The position numbers were made by a program, and so were the translations under genes. The notes under the pieces are model-generated. The model had not been told where the DNA came from and ran no database searches. It worked only from the letters and a program-made list of their open reading frames with translations. 64,000 bases of DNA from Paenibacillus sp. FSL R7-0345 (lineage in GTDB: Bacteria; Bacillota; Bacilli; Paenibacillales; Paenibacillaceae): assembly GCF_038595055.1 (NCBI RefSeq), contig NZ_CP152002.1, positions 3,764,501 through 3,828,500 on the forward strand, given 5' to 3'. The first letter of the stretch is position 1, and every line of letters begins with the position of its first letter. Shown here in pieces: positions 33,734 to 42,052 of this stretch.

Positions 33734-35635
33734 TTACACGGCTTCCGTTTTTAGCTGCTGCCCCATGGCTTCCCTGCTATAGTCTTTCCCGGCCGACTGG
33801 AGTGTAAGCGTGAATATAACCTCAGTTCCTCTTCCAGGTTCTGACTCAATCCGGATCTGGCCGTTCATCAGCCCGACCAGCTTTCTGCAAATCGCCAGTC
33901 CCAGGCCTGTACCGGGATATTTCCGGTTATACCCAGCATCCAGCTGGGTAAACGGCTGAAACAGAAGCGGCAGCTTATCGGGTGAAATGCCGATACCGGT
34001 ATCTTTGATTCTGAATGTATACTCCCCTTGGCCGGCTGGGGAACCGTTGTATCCCACTTCAATAGAGACTTCACCGCCGGGAGTAAATTTAACCGCATTC
34101 CCGATCAGGTTAACCAGAATCTGGCGGATTCTCAGGCTGTCACCTTCCACAAATTCCGGAACATTTGCAGCAATCCGCAGCTTCATCCCGAGCGATTTCT
34201 CTTTAACTGTGGCCTGGAACAGATCAGAACATTCTTTGAGCAGCTCCTGCAGCGGGAAGGCTTCACAGCGCAGCTTCAAACCGTCAGATTCCAGCCGGGA
34301 AAAGTCAAGCACATCATTGATTACACTGAGCAGCGCCTGACTGCTGTTGTACTGCAGCCTCAGGAGTTCCTGCTGCTCCGGATTAACAGTATCCTCTGCA
34401 AGAAGCTGGTTGATCCCGATAATCCCGTTCAGCGGTGTGCGGATCTCATGGCTCATGGTTGTCAGAAATTCGCTTTTCATCCGGTCCGCGCTCTCTGCCG
34501 CTTCCTTGGCCACAATCAGCTGCTGCTGGAATTTAATAAAGGCAGTGATATCCTCTGCAACTAGGTATATCAGCTTCTGGGTCTCATGAACAAGCGGAAA
34601 AACCGTGACGCTGCAGATCATTGTACCGCCGTCTTTCAACCGGATGCCTAACTCAAGTTTGCAGGAGTGCCCGTCTGCCGCCCTTGTTACTGCTTCCTTT
34701 AGCATAGCTGTATCCTTTGGAGTGCAGAGAATACTTTTATAATCGCCCAGTTCTTCTTTGCGGTAACCGGTCGTCTGCTGGAGAGAGGGGTTGGTGATAA
34801 TGATCTTTTTGCGGGCCGGATCGATGCACAGCACCATATCAGGACTGGATTCAAACAAAGCTGTATACCGCTGCTCATTAAAGCTTGCCGAGAACAGCAC
34901 ACGCTGCCGGTCTCTGTACAGCAGAACCAGAACCAGCGTCACAATAAAAAGGAACAATCCGCCCAACAATATGCCCAGGAGCGAATCAGGCAGCAGCGGA
35001 ACTGTCCCGTTATAATTAAAAGCTCTTGAAGTTGCAAAGGATACACCGGACATTGCAGCATAATGAGATCCGCTTAGACAGGCGGTGAGCACAAGCACTA
35101 GCAGCACTTTTTTGAACGTAAACATATTGTAAGGGCCGGTTATCCAGCTTGGTTTGAAGGAAAACGCAATAACCGGAACAATCAGGGCGAAGACAAAAGA
35201 TATCAGAATGGAGAGCAGATTCTGCTCATACTCACCATAAAATTTCATCGACAGAATGCCGCAATAATGCATAATGACAAGCCCGCCGCAGAACAGTACC
35301 CCGCCGAAAGCCAAGAAGAAATGGCTGCGGGTATACGGACTGCTGAACAGCAAAAAAAGCGCATACGAAGCTGCAACCGGGACGATCAGCGATAATAGCA
35401 GCAGCGGCAGATCATAGGCTATAGCCATATCCGTCCGCATGGCCCGCATCCCGATAAAGTGCATACTCCACATGCCTGTACCTAGAAAACATGACAGCAT
35501 CAGGATAAATTTTGGTCCTCTTTTCTCACGGATCAGCCGTTCAGCAAGGTCCAGAGCGGAGAAACAGGAAAGCAGCACTATAATAACAGAAAAGAGCACC
35601 AGCAGATCACGGTATTGATCCGGATGTTGCAGCAT
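33734..35635 (-). CDS. MHYT-PAS sensor histidine kinase
   Basis: A 633-residue membrane kinase. Seven or so helices form an MHYT domain (~5-235) with three repeats: WSMHFIGM, VIMHYCGI and SHYAAMSG. A PAS domain (~265-385, FESSPDMVLCIDPARK) follows, then HisKA with the phospho-His box LTTMSHEIRTPLNGI and a HATPase with NLIGNAVKFTPGG, IKDTGIGISPDK and YPGTGLGLAICRKL. MHYT is proposed to bind copper and sense O2, CO or NO. No response-regulator gene lies beside it and no receiver domain is present. The ATG at 35635 follows GGGAGAGGGG. Confidence 0.9.
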   Translation of the reverse strand: MLQHPDQYRDLLVLFSVIIVLLSCFSALDLAERLIREKRGPKFILMLSCFLGTGMWSMHFIGMRAMRTDMAIAYDLPLLLLSLIVPVAASYALFLLFSSPYTRSHFFLAFGGVLFCGGLVIMHYCGILSMKFYGEYEQNLLSILISFVFALIVPVIAFSFKPSWITGPYNMFTFKKVLLVLVLTACLSGSHYAAMSGVSFATSRAFNYNGTVPLLPDSLLGILLGGLFLFIVTLVLVLLYRDRQRVLFSASFNEQRYTALFESSPDMVLCIDPARKKIIITNPSLQQTTGYRKEELGDYKSILCTPKDTAMLKEAVTRAADGHSCKLELGIRLKDGGTMICSVTVFPLVHETQKLIYLVAEDITAFIKFQQQLIVAKEAAESADRMKSEFLTTMSHEIRTPLNGIIGINQLLAEDTVNPEQQELLRLQYNSSQALLSVINDVLDFSRLESDGLKLRCEAFPLQELLKECSDLFQATVKEKSLGMKLRIAANVPEFVEGDSLRIRQILVNLIGNAVKFTPGGEVSIEVGYNGSPAGQGEYTFRIKDTGIGISPDKLPLLFQPFTQLDAGYNRKYPGTGLGLAICRKLVGLMNGQIRIESEPGRGTEVIFTLTLQSAGKDYSREAMGQQLKTEAV

Positions 35636-35756
35636 GCGCCCCTCTCCCTTCTTTTTAATGTACAAATAGTGTATTTACACTACCTTTACCCTCCAAGAAA
35701 CGGCACGAATCGGCTAAATAATGGTAAATCCTCTCTTTCATCAGGAAATTATAGAC

Positions 35757-35789
35757 AAAAAAAAGCACAGCGCACTTTCTGCGCCATGC
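35757..35789 (-). terminator. Terminator of the second CNNM/CBS gene
   Basis: The stem GCATGGCGCA/TGCGCTGTGC (with G-T pairs) around GAAAG is followed on the minus strand by eight T residues. Confidence 0.85.
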
Positions 35790-35805
35790 CTGATAGGAAT
35801 TAATA

Positions 35806-37122
35806 TTAAGCTCCGGCTTCCTCGGTCAGCATCTGCAGCTTCAGCAGCTTAATCCGGGAAATCCGTTTGTTTTCTGTTTCTTCCACAATGAACAGATGGC
35901 TGCCAAACTCGACGTTCTGGCCTTTTTGCGGAGGATTAACCTCCAGCTTGGAGTACATCCACCCTCCGACTGTATCATAGTCGTCTGTCTCCATGTGAAG
36001 TCCCAGCAAATCATTGATCTCCTCAATCAGCATGAGACCGTCAATGGAATACTCATCTTCCCCCAGCTTTTCGACGCCGGGACGTTCTTCGTCAAATTCA
36101 TCCTGGATCTCTCCGACAATCTCTTCCATGATGTCTTCCAGGGTAACCATGCCGGAGGTACCGCCGTACTCGTCAATCAGAATCGCAATCTGCGTCTTCG
36201 CCCGCTGCATGACCTTCAGAAGTGCACTGATCTGGATGGATTCCGGAACGGTAAGGATTGGACGGATTAGTTCGGAGTATTGCGGCGTATTCTCACGGAT
36301 TAAATCCTTAATGTGAATGAATCCAAGGATATGGTCCTTGTCACCGTCACAGACCGGATAACGTGTTCTCATCCCGTCAAAGGCGATTTCCAGGTTCTCC
36401 TCTACCGGAAGATGGCTGTTTAGACAGATCATTTCTGTCCGGGGAATCATGATCTCCCGTGCCATTGTGTCAGCAAATCCAAAAATGTTGTCAACCAGAG
36501 TCATTTCGGTATTATCGATCAGCCCGCTCTTATTGCTCTCCTGCATGATGATCCGGATCTCTTCCTCAGTGTGCGCCGTAGCCAGCTCCGAAGCCGGCGA
36601 CAGACGGAAGATGCGCAGCAGTCCCCGGGCCAAACCGTTCACGATCCAGATAAACGGATACATGATCCGGTAAAAGACATTCATAGCTCCCGAGGTTAGC
36701 AGAAGCACCGACTCCGCTTTGTTCACCGCAATGGTCTTGGGAGCCAGCTCGCCGAGGACGATATGCAGAACCGTAATAAACATAAAAGCAATAATAAGTG
36801 AAATCACATAAACGGCTGTATCGCCAAAGCCTAAGCTTGTTACAAGCGGCCCAACAATCGTGGCCACAGCAGGCTCTCCCAGCCAGCCCAGGGCAAGCGA
36901 GGCAAGCGTAATGCCAAGCTGGCAGGCAGACAGATAAGCGTCCAGATTGTGCACGATGTTTTTTGCTGCCAGCGCCCGTTTGCTGCCTTCCTCAATCAGT
37001 GATTCAATGCGGCCGCTGCGTACCTTGACCATTGCATACTCAACCGAAACAAAAAAGCCGTTAAACAGCACAAGCAAAATAATAAGACCTACATGTAATA
37101 TACCGGGTAAAGGGTCGCTCAA
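35806..37122 (-). CDS. CNNM/CBS-pair/CorC membrane protein, paralogue 2
   Basis: A 438-residue protein of the same family as the product at 4079-5398. It has a CNNM domain with FFVSVEYAMVKVR, SACQLGITLASLALGWLGEP and VLGELAPKTIAV. Two CBS domains follow (MIPRTEMICL, DEYGGTSGMVTLEDIMEEIV), then a CorC_HlyC domain. A role in divalent metal export or homeostasis is expected from the family. The start is TTG at 37122 with GGAGG at 7 bases. Immediately upstream sit a 12-bp hairpin and a second, stronger Shine-Dalgarno sequence, suggesting translational control. Confidence 0.9.
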   Translation of the reverse strand: MSDPLPGILHVGLIILLVLFNGFFVSVEYAMVKVRSGRIESLIEEGSKRALAAKNIVHNLDAYLSACQLGITLASLALGWLGEPAVATIVGPLVTSLGFGDTAVYVISLIIAFMFITVLHIVLGELAPKTIAVNKAESVLLLTSGAMNVFYRIMYPFIWIVNGLARGLLRIFRLSPASELATAHTEEEIRIIMQESNKSGLIDNTEMTLVDNIFGFADTMAREIMIPRTEMICLNSHLPVEENLEIAFDGMRTRYPVCDGDKDHILGFIHIKDLIRENTPQYSELIRPILTVPESIQISALLKVMQRAKTQIAILIDEYGGTSGMVTLEDIMEEIVGEIQDEFDEERPGVEKLGEDEYSIDGLMLIEEINDLLGLHMETDDYDTVGGWMYSKLEVNPPQKGQNVEFGSHLFIVEETENKRISRIKLLKLQMLTEEAGA

Positions 37123-37130
37123 TTTATCCT

Positions 37131-37175
37131 CCTATCCGCCGATTCCTTGTTCGGCGGATAGGCCCACCTCCTTCG
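37131..37175 (-). promoter_or_regulatory. Leader hairpin between two Shine-Dalgarno sequences
   Basis: On the minus strand AAGGAGGTGG is followed by a perfect 12-bp stem (CCTATCCGCCGA with TCGGCGGATAGG, eight-base loop). The 3' base of the stem (AGG) merges into a second site, AGGAGG, just before the TTG start. The first site has no start codon at a usable distance. Confidence 0.65.
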
Positions 37176-37873
37176 TTTATTCAGAATGTCAGCCTGCGGC
37201 TTAGCCGCTGTTCCTTTCATTATCAATTTCCCAATGCCTTCATCTCCTGCCTGAAATCACGAATGTTAAAGATATACTGTATTATATTATTATCGACTGA
37301 ATAAAAACAGGTCTTAATGCATGTAAAAATATGATCTATTTTTACCGGTCTTGGACACATAAGGGTTAAAAGTATAACCCTATGTTAATTACAGAAAAGC
37401 AATTGAGCGATTTTCTCTTGATTATTATGTTTTGGGATTTGCTGTGACTCCAGAAAATGTTTGGACTTCCGGCCGCGGGTGTCTGTAGGTTTCATGATTT
37501 ATTCCGTTTTTAACGGTTGAAATCCGCAGACTGCTTATGCTTCCGAAGTGAGCTTTTCTTCGAAAAGCTTTCAGGCGGTCGCTACGCTCCTCCAGTTCCA
37601 AAATTCCCCTCTACCAAATTAAAGTGATTCAGTAACATAGGCGCTATATACTTTTCATTTTCAAGTGATCGCTTCATAAATAAGAACATTCGTTTATAAT
37701 TCGATCAAATAAATGTTCTTCAATCAATCCTAAGTATATTCCTCAACTGGTATAATCGTGTACATTGTATGTCTTCAATCTATTTATTCCAAATATAAGA
37801 AATTATGTTTAGACCGATATTTCTATATTTTGTATTATTCTATTGAACTTTAAAGAAAAGGAGATTATACATA
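37176..37873. other. Intergenic A+T-rich region without a recognised gene
   Basis: About 700 bases contain no credible reading frame. Visible structures are a perfect 8-3-8 dyad AGCTTTTC-TTC-GAAAAGCT (37551-37569), followed by a G+C-richer patch to about 37600 unlike its surroundings. There is also a 9-bp inverted repeat AAGAACATT...AATGTTCTT (37682-37720), and a TATAAT at 37751-37756 that could be a -10 box for the SPRY gene. The rest looks like plain A+T-rich sequence. Confidence 0.5.
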
Positions 37874-38830
37874 ATGAACAAAATATTCAAAAAAATCACT
37901 ATTGCATTACTGACATTGATATTGGGAATGTCGGCCTTTGCTATGCATTCGTCGAAAACGGAAGCCTCATCCAAAACTGTAACTTGGACAAATGGTGCTC
38001 TCAGCCGAACTTTAACTAATGGAGGCGAAGCAGATAAAGCGAGTATCGGAAAAACTAGTGGAAAGTGGTATTGGGAGGTTACTGTACAAGATAGCAGCAA
38101 CCCAACCAATACAATCTCGTTAATAGGTATAGCAGGTGAAGGGACTACAATTACTAAATTATCTCATGATGTATATTATGGTCCAGGACAATTAGTTAGC
38201 TCCTCAGATGGAGTAGACTCAACTAGAGTTCCTTATGGAGCATCATTTGGCAATAATGACGTCATCGGTGTGGCACTCGATTTAGACAATGATACCATTA
38301 TGTGGTATAAAAACGGTGTTCCTCAAGGCGCCAATAACGTCAAGCCTTCTAGTTTAATAGGAAGTGTCGTTTCTCCATACATTTATAACGGGACAAGCAC
38401 AACAAAAACGCTGACAGCCAATTTCGGAGCCACTGAGTTTAAGTATGCTATTCCTACAAACTACCAGGCTTATCAAGTGGATGAGGTTACTGCAACTCCA
38501 ACACCGACTGCTACACCAGAGCCCACTCCAACTATTACTCCTGAGCCTACCGTAACACCTGAACCATCGCCTTCTGCGACTCCAGAAGTCCCTTCAGGCA
38601 GTCGAGCAATCCTGACAGTGACATTAACTTCAGGGGATGATAAGGAGTTCGACCTACCAATGAACGAGGTAAATGAATTTCTCAAATGGTACGATTCAGC
38701 TTCTGGATCTGCTCGATACGGCATTAATAAGCATGATAGTAATAAAGGACCATTTAGCAAACGGACAGAATATGTTATTCATGATAAGATTCTCACGTTT
38801 GAGATTAGTGAATACAACGTAATCGAATAA
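37874..38830 (+). CDS. Secreted SPRY-domain protein with a C-terminal module of unknown function
   Basis: A 318-residue exported protein. A signal peptide spans ~1-31 (KKITIALLTLILGMSAFA). A SPRY/B30.2 domain covers ~35-195, with GKWYWEVTV and IGVALDLDNDTIMWYKNGVP as its hallmarks. A Thr/Pro/Glu-rich linker (~205-245, repeated TPEP) leads to a ~70-residue C-terminal module (ILTVTLTSGDDKEFDLPMNE, then VNEFLKWYD, then DKILTFEISEYN). From memory, similar modules end other secreted Paenibacillus proteins. SPRY domains bind proteins; a surface or matrix role is possible. The gene is A+T-richer than its neighbours, hinting at acquisition. RBS AAAGGAGA. Confidence 0.85.
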   Translation: MNKIFKKITIALLTLILGMSAFAMHSSKTEASSKTVTWTNGALSRTLTNGGEADKASIGKTSGKWYWEVTVQDSSNPTNTISLIGIAGEGTTITKLSHDVYYGPGQLVSSSDGVDSTRVPYGASFGNNDVIGVALDLDNDTIMWYKNGVPQGANNVKPSSLIGSVVSPYIYNGTSTTKTLTANFGATEFKYAIPTNYQAYQVDEVTATPTPTATPEPTPTITPEPTVTPEPSPSATPEVPSGSRAILTVTLTSGDDKEFDLPMNEVNEFLKWYDSASGSARYGINKHDSNKGPFSKRTEYVIHDKILTFEISEYNVIE

Positions 38831-38832
38831 AT

Positions 38833-38876
38833 AGAAAATAACCCGTCAGGCAAAAGCCCGGCGGGTTATTTTCTGT
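38833..38876 (+). terminator. Terminator of the SPRY gene
   Basis: A 13-bp stem (AGAAAATAACCCG with CGGGTTATTTTCT) around a 16-base loop. Confidence 0.9.
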
Positions 38877-38990
38877 ATGTGCTATATTCTTCAGGAAATT
38901 GTAAAGCTAGATATACGGACTCAAGATAAAACGCTGCTGCTCAGGATGCATGAAAACCACCAGCTTTTGATTTAATTTTTTCATTATAAC

Positions 38991-39024
38991 GGAAAAGAGA
39001 CATTCTTTATGTAGAATGTCTCTT
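38991..39024 (-). terminator. Terminator of cwlJ-gerQ
   Basis: A perfect 12-bp stem (AAGAGACATTCT with AGAATGTCTCTT) with a six-base loop, followed on the minus strand by TTTTCC. Confidence 0.85.
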
Positions 39025-39083
39025 ACAGATCATTATGGAATTTTCAGCGGCCTCTCTGAGTGACGGCTTTGAATGTGAGATTA

Positions 39084-39563
39084 TTAACGGCAGTTCCGCG
39101 TAGGCGGATTGCCGATTACACCTGGATACTGGTAAGCCAGCGGCTCATCGAAGGTGGCATAGTCGAAGTAGATCATCAGGAGGACGGTGCGCTGTCCGGT
39201 AGCCGGATCGCTAATGATGATATGGTCACGGCCGGCGGCCTCCAGCACGCCTTTGTACACTTTCGCATTCCATTCTTTGTTGTTTTCGTATGTGTAGTAG
39301 AACGTTCCGACCTTGCCGAGGTTCAGCCGGAAAATGTTTTCGATGTACGATTGCTCAAACACTGGCGCGGTAGTCGGCACTACGGCTCCGCCCGGAGTCA
39401 TCGGGCTTCCGCTGGTAACCTGCGGCGGCATACTGCTCATCGGGGTCATGGTTCCTGCAGGCGTCATGCCGCTCATCGGATTCATGGTACCCATCGGCAT
39501 CATATTGCCGGAAGGGTTGCTGCCGATCATATAAGTAACGGGACGGTAAGGTTGACTAATCAT
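39084..39563 (-). CDS. gerQ: Spore coat protein GerQ
   Basis: A 159-residue protein. The first ~70 residues are Met/Pro/Gly/Thr-rich, with GTMNPM-type repeats. The conserved C-terminal domain reads SYIENIFRLNLGKVGTFYYT, then FENNKEWNAKV-like YENNKEWNAKVYKG and VLEAAGRDHIIISDPATGQR. GerQ is a coat protein crosslinked by transglutaminase and needed to place CwlJ in the spore coat. It directly follows cwlJ, as in other Bacillales. The ATG at 39563 follows TTAGGAGG. Confidence 0.93.
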   Translation of the reverse strand: MISQPYRPVTYMIGSNPSGNMMPMGTMNPMSGMTPAGTMTPMSSMPPQVTSGSPMTPGGAVVPTTAPVFEQSYIENIFRLNLGKVGTFYYTYENNKEWNAKVYKGVLEAAGRDHIIISDPATGQRTVLLMIYFDYATFDEPLAYQYPGVIGNPPTRNCR

Positions 39564-39657
39564 TTGTATAAAACCTCCTAATTAAATGTTGGCTTAGGGA
39601 GACAGCAGCGGCGGTGAATTTCATTCAGCCCGTCTGTCTCCTGCAGCCTGCGGATGC

Positions 39658-40080
39658 CTAGTATACAGCCGGGCAATCTTCAGCGGTCGGGGTAAAGAAG
39701 CAATGGGCCTTATAGCGTCCGGTGTTCTGCTGGTTATACCACTCTGCCGGACAGGCACCTACGGGACGGAAGAACCATAACGCATTAGAGGCCGGCCAGG
39801 TTCTTTCACCCGCGATAACCCGTTTTGCCAGCCGGATGTCTGACTCCCTGGCACGCTGGTAAAAGTAACTTTTCTGCGGGGCTTCGAAGCCGCCTGGACT
39901 CTGATACACCATGTCATTCACATTGCGGATGTTGTTAAAGTCCAGACAGTTCCCGAGAATCCGGTTCACACCGACATTGCCGACCATCAGCATGCCGGAA
40001 TCCCCGTCCTCCTCAGCTTCCGCCCTCATCAGCCGTGCCAGCACCCTCACATCTTCCGAATTAGCCTTGATGACGGCCAT
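39658..40080 (-). CDS. cwlJ: Spore cortex-lytic enzyme CwlJ
   Basis: A 140-residue cell wall hydrolase of the Hydrolase_2 (SleB/CwlJ) type. ARLMRAEAEEDGDSGMLMVG contains the catalytic Glu region and VGNVGVNRILGNC is conserved. It degrades cortex peptidoglycan during germination triggered by Ca-dipicolinate. There is no signal peptide, as expected for a coat-located enzyme. The next gene is gerQ. The ribosome site is AAGGAGGAG. A CATACAAT sequence upstream fits the -10 element of sigma-E promoters of the mother cell. Confidence 0.95.
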   Translation of the reverse strand: MAVIKANSEDVRVLARLMRAEAEEDGDSGMLMVGNVGVNRILGNCLDFNNIRNVNDMVYQSPGGFEAPQKSYFYQRARESDIRLAKRVIAGERTWPASNALWFFRPVGACPAEWYNQQNTGRYKAHCFFTPTAEDCPAVY

Positions 40081-40110
40081 GCTTTCTCCTCCTTCTTTCC
40101 TGCTCGCTGT

Positions 40111-40118
40111 ATTGTATG
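40111..40118 (-). promoter_or_regulatory. Sigma-E-like -10 element of cwlJ-gerQ
   Basis: Minus-strand CATACAAT matches the sigma-E -10 consensus and lies ~30 bases before the cwlJ ATG. The -35 element is not clear. Confidence 0.5.
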
Positions 40119-40180
40119 TGCATCCGCCTAAGAGGTGACAGTCAGCGCCTATTTTTTTCCCGACCGGCGGTTAAGGCAGA

Positions 40181-40936
40181 TCATGGCTCATAGATCATTT
40201 TGCGGGTCATGCCGCCGTCAATGACCAGCTGCGCGCCTGTTATGAAGTTATTCTCAGGCGCCGTCAAATAGAGACAGGCCCGGGCGATATCCTCAGGTTT
40301 GCCTACCCTGCCTGATGGGTGCTGCTTGTGATCAATCTCCCGCAGCTCCTTGTAATCCCCGGTTTCAATCCACCCCGGACTGATGCAGTTTACTGTAATT
40401 CCATCCTCCCCCAAAGTGACAGCCATGGCATGCGTCAGTGCCGAGATGGCTCCTTTGGACGCCGCGTAGGCTTCTGTGTCCGGCTCAGACATCAGTGAAC
40501 GCGTCGAGGACAGATTAACGACAGAGCCGCCGTCAGAATTGCTGCGCATGAATTTCGCCGCTTCCCGGGTCGCCAGAAACACACTGCGGGCATTCGTATT
40601 AAGCACCTTGTCCCATTCATCAGCGGACAGCTCGTAGAATGTAGATGTATGCGGATTGGCAATCCCTGCGTTGTTGATCAGGATATCAATGGTGCCGTAT
40701 TGGTCTGCCGTATGATTAACCAGCGCAACAATCTCGTCCTCCCGGCTTACATCACAGGCTACAAATTCAGCCTGCCCGCCTGCTGCCCTGATTTCCTCTG
40801 CAACAGCTTGCCCCAGCGCAACATCCAGCTCTGCTACCACCACCTTTGCGCCTTCTTCTGCATAAGCAACTGCAACCGCCTTGCCGATCCCGCGGCCGGC
40901 ACCGGTGACGATAACGGTTTTTTCTGCATATTTCAT
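40181..40936 (-). CDS. SDR-family oxidoreductase
   Basis: A 251-residue short-chain dehydrogenase. The cofactor motif is TGAGRGIG, NNAG appears in ILINNAGIANPH, and the catalytic Ser...Tyr-x3-Lys lies in VNLSSTR...AYAASKGA. DGGMTRKMIYEP ends the protein. The D/E after beta-2 (VVAELD) suggests NAD(H) preference. The substrate is unknown; relatives include glucose 1-dehydrogenases and 3-oxoacyl reductases. The ATG at 40936 follows GGGAGGAG. Confidence 0.9.
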   Translation of the reverse strand: MKYAEKTVIVTGAGRGIGKAVAVAYAEEGAKVVVAELDVALGQAVAEEIRAAGGQAEFVACDVSREDEIVALVNHTADQYGTIDILINNAGIANPHTSTFYELSADEWDKVLNTNARSVFLATREAAKFMRSNSDGGSVVNLSSTRSLMSEPDTEAYAASKGAISALTHAMAVTLGEDGITVNCISPGWIETGDYKELREIDHKQHPSGRVGKPEDIARACLYLTAPENNFITGAQLVIDGGMTRKMIYEP

Positions 40937-40986
40937 AAATGATTCTCCTCCCTGGACTGATAGTGTAATGTGCACATAATATAAAT

Positions 40987-41019
40987 ATCCCCTTGTTCCG
41001 GAGTTGGAAACAAGGGGAT
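40987..41019 (-). terminator. Terminator-like hairpin after the DUF2500 gene
   Basis: A perfect 11-bp stem (ATCCCCTTGTT with AACAAGGGGAT) around an 11-base loop; only a weak T run (ATATTTATATT) follows on the minus strand. Confidence 0.6.
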
Positions 41020-41093
41020 TGTACAGTAAAGTATGCTATATAGTAAACAAGCTGCTGCCGGAGCAAAGGGCTATTTTGAAAATAATTAAATAC

Positions 41094-41492
41094 CTACTCT
41101 GCAGTTGAATAATGAGGATGCCGCTGAAAGCCGTGATACCGGGTTCCCTGATAGGTCAATAAACCTTTGTCACCTTCCGCGCTCATGCCGAATTCGCTCC
41201 CGTCCACCTTGAACTCCATCCGCTCCCCGTCCTGCAGTTCATAGGTCAGATAATAGGTCGTACTGGTCCGGCTGGACTGGCTGTCATCCTGAAGCTGCTG
41301 CTGGCGGACTTCACTGCGTTTGCTGACGATGCGGGCGGGGATCGAGAGCAGGGGCGAGCTGTTATTGCGGCTCCACTGAAACAAGCCTCTGCCTGCAGAT
41401 ACCGCGACTATTCCAACCATAACTACGAGGAAGATCGGTATTACCGTCCCGGTTAGATCAAACATCCAAGAAGGATCCGAGCCCATTCCCAT
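41094..41492 (-). CDS. DUF2500 membrane protein
   Basis: A 132-residue protein with one N-terminal transmembrane helix (VIPIFLVVMVGIVAVSAGRG) and a soluble beta-rich domain of the DUF2500 family (IPARIVSKRSEVR, STTYYLTYELQDGERMEFKV then KGLLTYQGTRYHGFQR). The function is unknown. The ATG at 41492 follows AAGGGGGA at a good distance; an in-frame start 24 bases upstream precedes that site. Confidence 0.8.
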   Translation of the reverse strand: MGMGSDPSWMFDLTGTVIPIFLVVMVGIVAVSAGRGLFQWSRNNSSPLLSIPARIVSKRSEVRQQQLQDDSQSSRTSTTYYLTYELQDGERMEFKVDGSEFGMSAEGDKGLLTYQGTRYHGFQRHPHYSTAE

Positions 41493-41644
41493 CACTGATT
41501 CCCCCTTATACCCCAAATACTTGCCGCTTCCTCCATGGTTACCTGGTGCTTCTGTACATGTATATGCCTTATCTCTTCATAACAGCATCACTAAAAAACA
41601 TATTGTCTCCGGCAGCCAGTCCCACTTCTGCTCCTTTTACAGCA

Positions 41645-41689
41645 AAAAAGACCACTCTGTCCTCAGTTACGAGAACGTATGTGGTCTTT
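41645..41689 (-). terminator. Terminator of the small Cys-rich gene
   Basis: A 9-bp stem (AAAGACCAC with GTGGTCTTT) is followed on the minus strand by TTT. The loop is long (about 23 bases). Confidence 0.7.
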
Positions 41690-41714
41690 GACAGCGTCTT
41701 TCCTCTTTATTATC

Positions 41715-41891
41715 TTATGCATGTACAAGGTCAAGGAATTGTTTGGTTTCGTTATCTTCAATCGGCATCATACCGTTCTCAGCCCAGCAGGCTCTGCATT
41801 GCTCTTCGGTTTCACACAGGTGAGCGTCATCGCAGTTATAGCACAATTGCAGAAGATTTCTGGTTACATAATCCGTTTCGAAGGTTTTCAT
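41715..41891 (-). CDS. Small cysteine-rich protein, probable metal binder
   Basis: A 58-residue acidic protein. Its core, CYNCDDAHLCETEEQCRACW, has five Cys in a C-x2-C-x5-C-x5-C-x2-C pattern, with a nearby His, which suggests a zinc or iron-sulfur knot. The ATG at 41891 has GGAGAG at the right distance. I do not recognise the family. The gene is a free-standing unit with its own terminator and A+T-rich promoter region. Confidence 0.6.
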   Translation of the reverse strand: MKTFETDYVTRNLLQLCYNCDDAHLCETEEQCRACWAENGMMPIEDNETKQFLDLVHA

Positions 41892-42052
41892 AATAATCTC
41901 TCCTATTCGTGGATGAAAGTTTGTGAAAAAATGAACTTGTTTTCTATGTGTTAAATATATCACAAGCATTATTGTTTGTCATGTGATTTTTTTCACATTT
42001 TTAAAAAGAATTTAAAATACGTTTTTTTGTTCAATTTTCAGACAAACCTCTG

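Noticed and set aside
37551..37569. Terminator at the AGCTTTTC dyad
   Set aside because: There is no T run on either side and no gene ends there.
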